Notes: generated from the letters alone by a model not told the origin. Shown: positions 34,028 to 44,843, counted from the stretch's first letter. The stretch is DNA of 64,000 bases from Lithobates sylvaticus (GCA_028564925.1 CM053029.1:294787168-294851167); one strand, 5' to 3'. A program made the numbers and translations.

Positions 34028-34035
34028 TAGCTGAC

Positions 34036-34700
34036 CCCCCCCCCCCCAACACATATGGGCACAGGCTGCATATGAGGGGCACAGAGGCTGTATGATTAGC
34101 ACAGAGGCTGCATATGATGGGCACAGTGGCTGTATGATGGGCACAGAGGCTGCATATAATGGGCACAGAGGCTGTATGATTAGCACAGAGGCTGTTTTAT
34201 TAGCACAGAGGCTGCATATGATGGGCACAGTGGATGTATGATGGGCACAGAGGCTGTATGATTGGCACAGAGGCTGTATGATGGGCACAGGCTGAATATG
34301 ATGGGCACAGAGGCTGCATATGATAGGCACAGAGGCTGCATATGATGGACACAGAGGCTGCACATGATGGGCACAGTGGCTGCATGTGATGGACACAAAG
34401 GCTGCATTTTATGGACACAAAGGCTGCATTTTAAGGGCGCAGAGGCTGCATTTTATGGGTACAGTGGCTGCATATGATGGGCACAATGGCTGCATTTTAT
34501 GGGGCACAGTGAGGCTGCCGTTGATGTTTTTCTTTCAATTTTTTTGCGCCCTCCGCAAAAAATTTGGAGCACCAGCCGTCACCCCCCCCCCCCAGCACAT
34601 ATCTAACTCTCCCCACCCCCCTGCTAGCACTAGCCCTCTCCCCAGGACATATCTGACCCCCACATTCCGTGCAGAACACTCACAATTCAGCCATGTGCAG
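34036..34700 (-). repeat. 22-bp minisatellite and flank, relative of the hAT interior at 27598
   Basis: 34045-34515 repeats GATGGGCACAGAGGCTGCAT with variants. Read on the minus strand it resembles the array at 28130-28715, and the adjoining GGAGGGCGCAAAAAAATTG plus AACATCAACGG matches GGGGGCGCAAACTGAAAATA plus AACATCAATTG at 28085-28125. This is therefore a reverse copy of the same element's interior. Its termini were not found. Confidence 0.65.
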
Positions 34701-34771
34701 TGTTTGCTGCATGAGCTAAGCGCCACATTACTACTCTCTTTCAGGCCACCAAAAGTGTCCCAGATTGTCTT

Positions 34772-35520
34772 TTACAATCTTATAGCAATCTTATAGCTAA
34801 AGTGTTTGGGTTTGGCTTGAAGGAAAGGTGGCAACCCTAAAACAGGTTTCTGGCTCAAGGCAAGCCGCCTTGGATAGCCAACCATGCCATACCATATTTT
34901 TTTCCTGTTGGAGAGTCTCTCTGAAGAAACATTCCTCCAGACCACCTGGCAAGTGGCTAGAGGTAGATCCAAAACAGACTCCACAATGTCCTTGTCTCTG
35001 ATCAACTTGTAGACAATCTTTGCTTTCCACAAGTCAGGCTTAACTCCTTCCAGCCCCTGTTCCTTGATAAACTTAAAAGTGTCCAAGTAATAACAAGGAG
35101 TGTCCCATTTGTCAAATGCATGGCTCTTCCAAAGAGGAAAACATGAGACATGGAGTTGCCACCAGAGTCTATTTTCCCATTAAAGTCCTATGGATGAAGT
35201 TTCAACAAGAAAACCCTCAGTTAAGAGGCGATGTCGGGCACATCCTTACCACCTTTAAGAAGCTCCTTGAAAACGACTGTCTGCTTTACTCCACCCCCAT
35301 TGGAGTCCCAGATGAAGTAAAACACTGCCCTGGTGATGACTTTACAGGTGCTGACCTGGGGGAGAGTGAACCTAGGCCTGGACGAGATACTACAACGCAG
35401 AGTACCAGTGTCTTTTTTTTGATGGCGAGTTCTCTGAGGCTCTGGAGTCCAAAATACTGCTTCATTTTAGACAACCCCACCTCCCAAGACCTCAGGGGTG
35501 CCCCCTCAACTCCAAACTAG
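34772..35520 (-). mobile_element. Tx1-type (L1 clade) LINE fragment, ORF2 C-terminal region
   Basis: The 34772-35086 frame reads EGVKPDLWKAKIVYKLIR and DIVESVLDLPLATCQVVWRN, then VSSERLSNRKKIWYGMVG. This is the block before the cysteine-rich tail in Tx1-like elements, which usually reads VWxNVxxxxLxNRxxDLxW. The sequence up to 35520 on the minus strand appears to be more of the same domain with frame breaks. A short dead relic; no poly(A) is seen. Confidence 0.6.
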
Positions 35521-35795
35521 ACTCCAGGGATTTAGGTAACACACTATTAACCTGACCACATAAACCAGGAGTGAACAAGCCACTTTTATACTAAATCTGA
35601 TTCTCAAACTAATAAGGTTGGGATTGTGGTTTATTTCCCCCATTAGGGAGATTCATCAACCTGAGTAAAGGTGTGCACATTTTAATTCTTTGACACAATC
35701 ACTGGCTCTCCATTTTTCCCTATGCAATCAAAATCACAAGATATATAAGGTCTATACTTTTTGATTGCAGGGAAACACCACTGTCATATGTATAA

Positions 35796-36194
35796 AGCCT
35801 CGTACACACGATCAGATTTTCTGACTAACATTTGTATGTTTTTTTGTTGCATGATAGTCCCATGACGAAAGTGAAGAGGTTATTCACCATACGAAAATTC
35901 TCGTACGACAGAATACAACTTCTGAAGTGACGTAATGTGTTGAATAGTTTTGTATGTATCCTTTCGTTTCTGAGCATGCGTAGTCTTGCTCTTGCGATTT
36001 TTTTCGCATGAAAACCGTACTCATTAAACGAAAATCGGACATTGAGTTCACATATGACAAAAATGTTATAGTCTGCATTTTGTCGGGAAAAAAAACAGAA
36101 ATTGGCTGTCAAAAGCACCATACTAACAATCTGAAAATCAGCAGATCGTTCGTCGGACGAAATATTACTTCCGATTTTTGTATCGCGGGCCTTT
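35796..36194. mobile_element. Harbinger-like miniature element (CGTACACACGATCAG family), worn
   Basis: AAAGCCTCGTACACACGATC at the left is mirrored imperfectly by CGATTTTTGTATCGCGGGCC at the right. The interior segment TACGAAAATTCTCGTACGAC recurs at 42188-42210. No gene. Confidence 0.55.
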
Positions 36195-36646
36195 AGAGTT
36201 TAATAAGAAATGCTGCTTATGGAGGGGGAGAGTAGTGCAGTGTAATTTCGTTAACCAGCTACCATAATTGCGTGTAGCTTGTCTGCCTCTACTCTGCACA
36301 AATGTACTTTTATGACTGGGTAATCATCTCATGCTTTGAATATTTATAATCATTTAGGTGGAGTTTTGCAAGGTAGGCCAACCTTTTACATTGAACAGCT
36401 ACCAAAATAATGTTAAACAATTTGCACTTGTCAATGCTATGTTGATTTAAAATTGTGATTTGCCACGAGTTAGCTGGTGTAATTTCACATGCCTCGAGCA
36501 GATTCCCCTCAGGTTCCTAAATGGTGTGTATCAGCACTGGGAGGTCTTGGCGAATTAGCACCAGGCCTATGCAGTTTAATAAATGTTAGCGTGACCAACT
36601 CCTTCATGAGTCACATGTGATCAATGTCTCCTATGGATGGGATATA
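36195..36646. other. Non-coding spacer
   Basis: AT-rich; I see no gene and no repeat recurring elsewhere in the window. Confidence 0.4.
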
Positions 36647-36900
36647 GGCCCGGTTCACACTAGTGAGATGCGAGAACCCTGTGAATCCAGTGCGGGTTCC
36701 CGCATCGCACCCGAATCACACAGTGGTTCACACTGAGATCTGCGAATCGCTGCGGATGTACAAATTTTGGTGCAAATGCAATGCGATTTCAGCCATACAG
36801 TTTGTATGGCTGAAATCGCATTGCACAGACATCGCATGTGATCTGCACAGTAATGCGAATCACATGCGATGTCTGCCATCGCACTAGTGTGAACCGGGCC
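36647..36900. mobile_element. Miniature TIR element (GGCCCGGTTCACACTAGTG)
   Basis: The ends GGCCCGGTTCACACTAGTG and CACTAGTGTGAACCGGGCC are a perfect 19-bp inverted pair, with ATA left and TTA right. The 254-bp unit also holds an internal inverted pair around CAATGCGATTTCAGCCATAC. Harbinger-like by end style. Confidence 0.8.
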
Positions 36901-36904
36901 TTAG

Positions 36905-37465
36905 TGTCCTCAGCAAATACAATAGTCACACTTGGTCAGTGTCTACTTTGGAAGGAGAGGCAATGTCCTCAGCTACTTCGCTAGCCACACATGGTCAGTG
37001 ACTTCTATGAAAGGAAAGGAGACACAATGTCACACAGCAGGGTGAGTGTCTTCTGTGAAAGCAGAGACAATTTCCTTGGCTCTTCCACCATTCACACACA
37101 ATCTATGTCTATCTCTCTGTCTATGGAAGCAGAGATAAAGACATAGAGCAAGGAAAGTGTTACCCATAGAAGGAGAAAAAAAAAGCCAGAGCTGGGTGAG
37201 TGTCCCCTGTGTAAGTAGACGCAATAACACAGAGCAAGTTACGTGTCACCTATAGAAGAGGCAAAGTTACAGAGCAGAGTGAGTGTCCTCTGTGTAAGAA
37301 GAGACAATGTCACAATGCAGGATGAGTGTCTCCCATAAAAGTGATAAGGTCATAGATGAGGGTGAGTGGTTACATAGAAGAATTGACAAGGTCACAGAGG
37401 AGGGTGAGTGTAATATTTTGTAAGTAGGGACAATGTCATAGAGCAGGGTAAGTGCCCCCTGTGTA
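36905..37465 (+). repeat. Minisatellite, about 45-bp period (CACAGAGCAGGGTGAGTGTC)
   Basis: Diverged units share GACAATGTCACAGAGCAGGG and TGAGTGTC plus CCTGTGTAAG-like phrases. A second block of the same family resumes at 38450-38780, on the other side of the 31-bp array. Confidence 0.75.
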
Positions 37466-37469
37466 TCAG

Positions 37470-38400
37470 GGTGGGGGTATCTGGGGTGAGTGATCAGAGT
37501 GTGGGGGGTATTCGGGTGTGATTAGAATATGGTGTATCTGGGAGGTGTGATTAGAGTGGGGGGTATCTGGGGGTATTATCAGGGTGGGGGTGTGATCAGA
37601 GTGGAGGTATCTGGGAGGTGTGATTAGAGTAGGGGGTATCTGGGAGGTGTGATTAGAGTGCGGGGTATGTATTTGGGGGTATGATCAAAGTGGGGGTGTG
37701 ATCAGATTGGAAGGGTATCTGCGAGGTGTGATTAGAGTGAGGGGTATGATCAGGGTGGGGGGTACCTGGGGGTATGATCAGGGTGGGGGTGTGATCAGAG
37801 TGGAGGTATCTGGGAGGTGTGATTAGAGTAGGGGTTATCTGGGAGGTGTGATTAGAGTGCGGGGCATTTGGGGGTATGATCAGAGTGGGGGTGTGATCAG
37901 ATGGGGGGGGGGTATCTGGGAGGTGTAATTAGAGTGGGGGTATGATCAGGGTGGGGGTGTGATCAGATTGGGGGGGGGTATCTGGGAGGTGTGATTAGAG
38001 TGAGGGGTATGATCAGGGTGGGGGGGTACCTGGGGGTATGATCAGGGTGGGGGGTATCTGGGAGGTGTGTGGTAAGGATTGGGTTATCTGGGGGGTATCT
38101 GAGGGTGTGATCAGAGTGAGGGGTATCTGGGAGGTGTGATTAGAGTGGGGGGTATCTGGGGGCATGATCAGGGTGGTGTATCCGGGGGGTGTGATCAGAG
38201 TGGGGGTATCTGAGGGGTGAGATCAGAGTGGGGGGTATTTGGGGGCTATGATCAGGGTGGGGAATCATATCATACCCCTAGATCATCCCCCCCAGTATGA
38301 TCAGGTTGGGGATATCTGGGGGGTGTGATAAGAGTGGGGTTATCTGAGGGGGTGTGATCAGAGTGGGGGTGTCTGAAGGGTGTGATCAGAGTGGGGGCAA
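37470..38400 (+). repeat. Minisatellite, about 31-bp period (GGTATCTGGGAGGTGTGAT)
   Basis: About 30 loose copies of GGTATCTGGGAGGTGTGATT and AGAGTGGGG, alternating with GGTATGATCAGGGTGGGG variants. The strand is strongly G-rich (GGGGGG runs), so quadruplex-prone. Confidence 0.8.
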
Positions 38401-38789
38401 TGATCAGGGTATAACTTGCCCTGCCCCAGGCGCTGACAATCCACACTATGCCACTAAAGGAGAGACAATGTGTGTCTCCCATAGAATAAGTGACAATGTC
38501 ACACAGCAGGGTGTCTCCAATGTAGGTATGGACAATGTCACTGAGCAGGGTGCACTTCTCCTATGGAGGAAATAACAATGACACAGAGCAGGGTTAGTGT
38601 ACCCTATCTAAGGAGCAACAATGTCACAGTGTATGGTGTCACACAGCATGGTATCTTCTATAGAGTTAGAGACAATGTCACAGAGCAGGGTGGGTGTCCT
38701 CTGTGCAAGGAGGAACAATAGCACAGTGCATGGTGTCTTCTATACAGGAAGAGACAATTTCAGGGTGCAGGGTGAGTGTCTCTGTCAGT

Positions 38790-41215
38790 GGAGGTGTGTA
38801 GGAGGACTGTGTGTCTGTCAGTGGAGGTGTGTATAGGAGGACTGTGTGTCTGTCAGTGGAAGTGTGTATAGGAGGACTGTGTGTCTGTCAGTGGAGGTGT
38901 GTATAGGAGGACTGTGTGTCTGTCAGTGGAGGTGTGTATAGGAGGACTGTGTGTCTGTCAGTGGAGGTGTGTATAGGAGGACTGTGTGTCTGTCAGTGGA
39001 GGTGTGTATAGGAGGACTGTGTGTCTGTCACTGGAAGTGTTTATAGAATTGTGTGTCTGTCAGTGGAGGTGTGTATAGGAGGACTGTGTGTTTGTCAGTG
39101 GAGGTGTGTATAGGAGGACTGTGTGTCTGTCAGTGGAGGTGTGTATAGGAGGACTGTGTGTCTGTCAGTGGAGGTGTGTATAGGAGGACTGTGTGTCTGT
39201 CAGTGGAAGTGTGTATAGGAGGACTGTGTGTCTGTCAGTGGAGGTGTGTATAGGAGGACTGTGTGTCTGTCAGTGGAGGTGTGTATAGGAGGATTGTGTG
39301 TCTGTCAGTGGAGATGTGTATAGGAGGACTGTGTGTCTGTCAGTGGAGGTGTGTATAGGAGGACTGTGTGTCTGTCACTGGAAGTGTTTATAGAATTGTG
39401 TGTCTGTCAGTGGAGGTGTGTATAGGAGGACTGTGTGTTTGTCAGTGGAGGTGTGTATAGGAGGACTGTGTGTCTGTCAGTGGAGGTGTGTATAGGAGGA
39501 CTGTGTGTCTGTCAGTGGAGGTGTGTATAGGAGGACTGTGTGTCTGTCAGTGGAAGTTTGTATAGGATTGTGTGTCTGTCAGTGGAAGTGTGTATAGGAC
39601 TGTGTGTCTCTCAGTGGATGTGTGTATAGGAGGACTGTGTGTCTCTCAGTGGATGTGTGTATAGGAGGACTGTGTGTCTGTCAGTGGAGGTGTGTATAGG
39701 AGGACTGTGTGTCTGTCAATGGGAGGTATGTATAGGACTGTGTGTCTGTCAGTGGAGGTGTGTATAGGAGGACTGTGTGTCTGTCAGTGGAGGTGTGTAT
39801 AGGAGGACTGTGTGTCTGTCAGTGGAGGTGTGTATAGGAGGACTGTGTGTCTGTCAGTGGAGGTGTGTATAGGAGAACTGTGTGTCTGTCAGTGGAAGTG
39901 TGTATAGGACTGTGTGTCTGTCAGTGGAGGTGTGTATAGGATTGTGTGTCTGTTAGTGGAAGTGTGTATAGGAGGACTGTGTGTCTGTCAGTGGAAGTGT
40001 GTATAGGACTGTGTGTCTGTCAGTGGAGGTGTGTATATGAGGACTGTGTGTCTGTCAGTGGAAGTGTGTATAGGAGGACTGTGTGTCTGTCAGTGGAGGT
40101 GTGTATAGGAGGACTGTGTGTCTGTCACTGGAAGTGTTTATAGAATTGTGTGTCTGTCAGTGGAGGTGTGTATAGGAGGACTGTGTGTTTGTCAGTGGAG
40201 GTGTGTATAGGAGGACTGTGTGTCTGTCAGTGGAGGTGTGTATAGGAGGACTGTGTGTCTGTCAGTGGAGGTGTGTATAGGAGGACTGTGTGTCTGTCAG
40301 TGGAAGTTTGTATAGGATTGTGTGTCTGTCAGTGGAAGTGTGTATAGGACTGTGTGTCTCTCAGTGGATGTGTGTATAGGAGGACTGTGTGTCTCTCAGT
40401 GGATGTGTGTATAGGAGGACTGTGTGTCTGTCAGTGGAGGTGTGTATAGGAGGACTGTGTGTCTGTCAATGGGAGGTATGTATAGGACTGTGTGTCTGTC
40501 TGTGGAGGTGTGTATAGGAGGACTGTGTGTCTGTCAGTGGAGGTGTGTATAGGAGGACTGTGTGTCTGTCAGTGGAGGTGTGTATAGGAGGACTGTGTGT
40601 CTGTCAGTGGAGGTGTGTATAGGAGAACTGTGTGTCTGTCAGTGGAAGTGTGTATAGGATTGTGTGTCTATCAGTGGAGGTGTGTATAGGATTGTGTGTC
40701 TGTTAGTGGAAGTGTGTATAGGAGGACTGTGTGTCTGTCAGTGGAAGTGTGTATAGGACTGTGTGTCTGTCAGTGGAGGTGTGTATATGAGGACTGTGTG
40801 TATGTCAGTGGAAGTGTGTATAGGAGGACTGTGTGTCTGTCAGTGGAAGTGTGTATAGGAGGACTGTGTGTCTGTCAGTGGAAGTGTGTATAGGAGGACT
40901 GTGTGTCTGTCAGTGGAAGTGTGTATAGGAGGACTGTGTGTCTGTCAGTGGAAGTGTGTATAGGAGGACTGTGTGTCTGTCAGTGGAGGTGTGTATATGA
41001 GGACTGTGTGTCTGTCAGTGGAAGTGTGTATAGGAGGACTGTGTGTCTGTCAGTGGAAGTGTGTATAGGAGGACTGTGTGTCTGTCAGTGGAGGTGTGTA
41101 TAGGACTGTGGGCCTGTCAGTGGAAGTGTGTATATGAGGACTGTGTGTCTGTCAGTGGAAGTGTGTATAGGACTGTGTGTCTGTGAGTGGAGGTGTGTAT
41201 AGGAGTGTGTATAGG
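38790..41215 (+). repeat. 35-bp minisatellite, about 69 copies, with a 750-bp higher-order duplication
   Basis: The unit contains GGAGGTGTGTATAGGAGGAC and TGTGTGTCTGTCAGT, 35 bp in all. Rare variant units recur 750 bp apart: TCACTGGAAGTGTTTATAGA at 39375 and 40125, CTCTCAGTGGATG at 39609 and 40359, and TCAATGGGAGGTATG at about 39716 and 40466. So a 750-bp block was duplicated in tandem. The TCACTGGAAG variant also occurs at 39028. The array ends about 180 bp before the slc22a5 start codon. Confidence 0.9.
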
Positions 41216-41396
41216 AGTGTGTAGACACCCAGTACACTCCCAGTACAGGCCGTACCGTGTTGTCTCCTCCCCCTCCCATGTGAGGCCTGTGTACACACAC
41301 CGGGCACACTGAATGGCCGTCCTATGAGCCGTCTCCCGGTTCCTGTGTGTATCGCTCGTCCTCTTCCGCTCCCGCCTCTCCCCCCCGCTGACAGTC
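41216..41396 (+). promoter_or_regulatory. slc22a5: Presumed proximal promoter and 5' UTR of slc22a5
   Basis: This is the only unique sequence between the minisatellite and the coding start. It has a pyrimidine-rich stretch (CTCCTCCCCCTCCC; CTCCCGCCTCTCCCCCCC) and no clear TATA box. The start context is GACAGTCATGC, with G at -3. The transcription start cannot be placed from sequence alone; if it lies further upstream the minisatellite would be in the 5' UTR. Confidence 0.5.
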
Positions 41397-41789
41397 ATGC
41401 GTGATTACGACGAGGCGACCTCCTTCCTTGGAGAGTGGGGTCCCTTCCAGCTCTCCATCTTCTTCCTTCTCAGTGCCAGCATCATCCCCAATGGCTTCAC
41501 CGGGCTCTCCGCCGTGTTCCTGGCAGCCACCCCTGAGCACCGGTGCCATGTACCGGACAATGCCAACCTGAGCCTGGCTTGGAGGAATGTCAGCATCCCC
41601 TGGGAGGAGAAGGATGGGGCTCTGGTACAGAGCAGGTGCTGGAGATACAAGCTGGACACCCTGAGGAACTTCTCTGATGTGGGGCTTCTTCCAGGACTAC
41701 ATATCAATGTCAGTAACTTAGAGAAGGAGAAGTGTCTGGATGGATGGGACTATGACAAGGACATCTATCACTCCACTGTCATCACTGAG
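41397..41789 (+). CDS. slc22a5: slc22a5 (OCTN2) coding exon 1, organic cation/carnitine transporter
   Basis: The product family is a plasma-membrane, sodium-coupled carnitine transporter (SLC22, major facilitator fold); this exon covers the N-terminus, TM1 and most of the large extracellular loop. The frame opens [18 protein letters not shown], matching vertebrate OCTN proteins almost residue for residue. TM1 is about residues 20-43. The loop keeps C50, C81 and C113 and N-glycosylation sites at N57, N64 and N91, the positions known in human OCTN2; N104 is an extra sequon. [19 protein letters not shown] ends at residue 131, then the donor GTAAGG at 41790; human exon 1 also encodes 131 residues. 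GFTGLSAVF and ATPEHRC favour OCTN2 over OCTN1 (GFNGMSVVF, GTPEHRC). Exon 2 (expected to begin WNLVC) was not found to the right, so intron 1 probably runs past the window. Confidence 0.93.
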
Positions 41790-42113
41790 GTAAGGGGGGA
41801 CAATGGGGGACAGGTGGAATGTTTCCTCCGCCTGGACTTAGGTCACATGTTGGTGTGATCGGATTGACCTTCATAAATCTTGGCAGTCAGCTTTCTCATA
41901 TTTGTCACTTTTCACTTTCTTCCAATCACCTCTATCAGCTCTCTTTCCACTATACTCTTTGCACCTTGAAGGGAAGTGAAATCACTTAGCAACAGTAACA
42001 GCGCACTCACAGCTAGGCATGTGTTATGTAATCCATGTGTGTTCTCCCACTGATCCACCTTCCGTTAGTGCAGGTCACTTACCTTTTAGTGCACACAATG
42101 AGATTATGGCGAC
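41790..42113 (+). other. Start of slc22a5 intron 1
   Basis: It begins GTAAGG at the exon 1 donor. No coding sequence is seen and no strong repeat until about 42114. Confidence 0.6.
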
Positions 42114-42263
42114 GCGCCATCCGTTTTTTTTTTTTTTTTTTTGCATGCTAGTCTCCATATCAAAAATGAAGAGGCTACTAAAGTTACGAAAATTCTCGTA
42201 GGACACAATAACAATTCAGAGGTGATGTCATGGGTTGTATTTTTGGACAAAGACTGTACTGAT

Positions 42264-43087
42264 TAGGGTTGCACGATACCACTTTAAGACAGAGTACAAG
42301 TACCAATACTTTTATTCAAGTACTCGCCAATACTGATTACCCATACTTTTTTTTTAATGCCATGTGACAGTTTTTAAAGCACAACACAGACTAATGATAT
42401 CTTTGCAGCATTGATATGTGGCACTGACTGATGGGCACTGATAGGTGGCACTGAGGCTGGCATGGATAAGCTGCACTGATAGGTGGCATTTATGGGCACT
42501 GATAGGTGGAACTGATGGTCAGGCAGTGGCAATGAAATGCAGCACTGATTGCATTGCCAATTGCTGTCAGCCTGGCGTGATAAATGAATGAAGAGAGAAA
42601 ATCAATAACCGTTTAAACTTTCTCCAGTATAAAAATGCTCCGACGCCCATCTTGGTACACCTTGCACTCGGCCTCAGTAAGCAGCAGTCAGAAGGCAGCA
42701 GCGGACATCTTGGTACACCCAGCCCATATAGTTGGTGAACTATATGGGCTGGGTGTAACAAGATGTCCGCTGCTGCTTACTGAGGCCGAGTGCAAGGTGT
42801 ACCAAGATGGGCGTTGCGCTGTTCAATCTCCGATAGAGACCGGGTGCCATCAATTCCGTTAACGAATGTGACGGCCCAGGTCACCGATGCTGAGACCCAC
42901 ACCCCTGCCCCCACCCAGCTTACCTTTTGCTGCTGCCAGGACTCGCTCTCCGCTCTGCCCACTGACTTCCGGGAGCCACCTCTTTCATGCAAAGGTATCG
43001 GCTCAGGCATCGGGAGCATTTGCCCGACTACAAGTACTCGGGCAAATACTTGGTATCGGTACGGATACTAGTATCGGTGAAACCCTA
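42264..43087. mobile_element. Complete hAT-like element with 8-bp duplication (TAGGGTTGCACGATACC)
   Basis: GTACTGAT at 42256-42263 and GTACTGTT at 43088-43095 match at 7 of 8 bases. The ends are TAGGGTTGCACGATACC and GGTGAAACCCTA, with inverted subterminal ACAAGTAC and GGTATCGG motifs. The interior holds a GGCACTGAT minisatellite (42405-42540) and a 172-bp hairpin (42643-42814). A truncated relative lies at 21727-21965. No transposase. Confidence 0.75.
42643..42814. repeat. 172-bp near-perfect hairpin inside the hAT element
   Basis: 42643-42687 pairs base for base with 42770-42814 (outer arm ACGCCCATCTTGGTACACC). The inner arm GCCCATATAGTT/AACTATATGGGC closes on a loop of about 4 bases near 42734. 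The only large asymmetry is a 14-base bulge on the left (TCAGAAGGCAGCAG) and one or two mismatches. Such near-identity of arms suggests a recent inverted duplication or gene conversion. Confidence 0.85.
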
Positions 43088-43323
43088 GTACTGTTTAAAC
43101 TAAAATTGGACGATCATCATATTTTATCCAATGAACTGTCATGATCAGCTCTCTAAAGCTGTGTACTAACCATCAGATTATCATACGATCGCTTTGAAAG
43201 TGGTATTTTTCGTGCGATTTTTCTCATCCTGTGTACAGGCCTTTACAATGCATTCACATCTTTGTTTTCTGTTTGATGCGTCTTCCATTGAAATCAGTGG
43301 AAATGCATCAGAACGTCCTTTTA

Positions 43324-43708
43324 TGCCTCATGCACACTGGACACCTCTCTAGGAGAGATAGACGTCTTTCCTCCTGGCAGCGGCATTTTTAGCAGAAAAA
43401 ACGCTTGGCACTTGTAAACGCATTTAGGCCCATCAAGCATTTGGATGCTGATTAATTTCATTGGCCAGAAAGGTCATTTATTCTAGCCATTGAAATGAAT
43501 TAAGGCTCAAGCGCTAGGCGTGTGTTTAGAGGGGCTCACACACATCAGACTTTTTTTCTGCCAAAATACTGCTGATCCTAGATGTGATGGCTGTGGGTTT
43601 TATCTCCTGCCTTTAAAAGCTTATGTGCTAGGACAAACATGCAGGGGGGTGTTTAGAGGCATGGACAAAAATCAAGCAGCTGAAAAAACGTCCAGTGTGC
43701 ATGAGGTC
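43324..43708. mobile_element. Miniature TIR element (TGCCTCATGCACACTGG)
   Basis: TTA at 43321-43323 precedes TGCCTCATGCACACTGGAC; the right end GTCCAGTGTGCATGAGG near 43690-43706 is its inverse. A partial relative starts near 62662 (GGCCTCATGCACACAGGGC). Harbinger-like by style; no coding capacity. Confidence 0.7.
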
Positions 43709-43790
43709 CAAAGCCGGCTATAGTTAGTTCGAATTTTGCCCGGTTCAGCAGGAACTGATCAAGATTCAAACCATGTATGGACAGGCTTAA

Positions 43791-44839
43791 CCACTTATGA
43801 ACTGCCCGCCGTCATTATACAGCGGCTCTTTGAAGAGGAATATTGTTGTTATGCTAGCTGCCATAATCCCGGTATCCTCTTCTCCAGCGGTCCGCTTTCA
43901 GATAAAAGTGGTCTCTGCGGCGTATTCACCGCAAGATCACTTTTATCGGTGGCGGGAGAGGGCCCCCCCCCCTTCCGGCCGTGCTTCAGGGGCCTCCGCC
44001 GCTTACCATACCCGCTGGTGGCAGTGGAGACTATCGCGTCCTCTCGTGTGAACAGCCTGGAGCCAAGCGAGGGAAGATGGCCCCTACTCGGCTCCATAGC
44101 ATTTGACTGGCAGAAGCGACGTCAAACGTCACTTCCGCCCAATGCTCTTAAAGGACAATTTTTTATTTTTATTTTTTAATTAACTACTTTTTTTTTTAAT
44201 GCATTTTGATGTAAATATGAGATATGAAGTCTTTTTGATCCCAGATGTCATATTTAAGAGATCCTGTCATGCTTTTTTTTTTTTTTTTACATTTACATTC
44301 CTTATAATATAAATAAAAGTGACACAAAACATTATTTTTTTTTTTTTTAAAAGGACAGTGTCAAAATAAAAAGTTTACTAAAAGGTAAAAAAATTTAAAT
44401 TGAAAGTGTCCCATCCCGCCGAGCTTGCACGCAGAAGCGAACGCTTACGTGAGTAGCGCCCGCATATGAAAACGGTGTTCAAACCACACATCTGAGGTAT
44501 CACCACAATTTTTAGAGTGAGAGCAATAATTCTAGCACCAGATCTCCTCTGTAACTCAGAACTGGTAACCTGTAGAAATTGTTAAATGTCGCATCTGGAG
44601 ATTTTTAAGGGTAAAAGTTTGTTGCAATTTTGAAGCATGACATGTTGGATATCAACTCAGCATAACATTATCTTTCACAATATAAAAAAAAATTGGGCTA
44701 AATTTACTGTTGTCTTTATTTTTTAATTCAAAAAAGTGTATTTTTTCCAAAAAAAAGTCCTCCTTGTAAGACCACTGCACAAATACAGTGTGACATAAAG
44801 TATTGCAACATCTGAAAAATAGGCCTGGTCCTTAAGTGG
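43791..44839 (-). mobile_element. Complete TTAA element (CCACTTAAGGACC family)
   Basis: TTAA lies at 43787-43790 and 44840-44843. The ends CCACTTATGAACTGCCCGCC and GGCCTGGTCCTTAAGTGG show the family's left end at the right, so it is in reverse orientation. The interior has T runs and the GAACACCGTTTTCATATG block shared inverted with 47461-47478. A 1049-bp non-autonomous element; piggyBac-like by target site only. Confidence 0.8.
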
Positions 44840-44843
44840 TTAA

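Larger units (their letters stand above)
42114..43255. mobile_element. Miniature TIR element fragment split by a hAT insertion
   Basis: TTGCATGCTAGTCTCCATAT and TACGAAAATTCTCGTAGGAC (42140-42210) match the interior of the element at 35796-36194, which is Harbinger-like by its ends. After the hAT at 42264-43087 the host continues (GTGTACTAACCATCAGATTA near 43163) to about 43255. The ends are worn, so limits are approximate. Confidence 0.5.

Noticed and set aside
39946-41103. Three short frames with Val/Cys-rich repeats
   Set aside because: They are frames through the 35-bp array and recur at 750 bp because of the block duplication.
38790-41215. Possible CRISPR-like direct repeats
   Set aside because: The repeats are head-to-tail with no spacers and the sequence is eukaryotic; it is a minisatellite.
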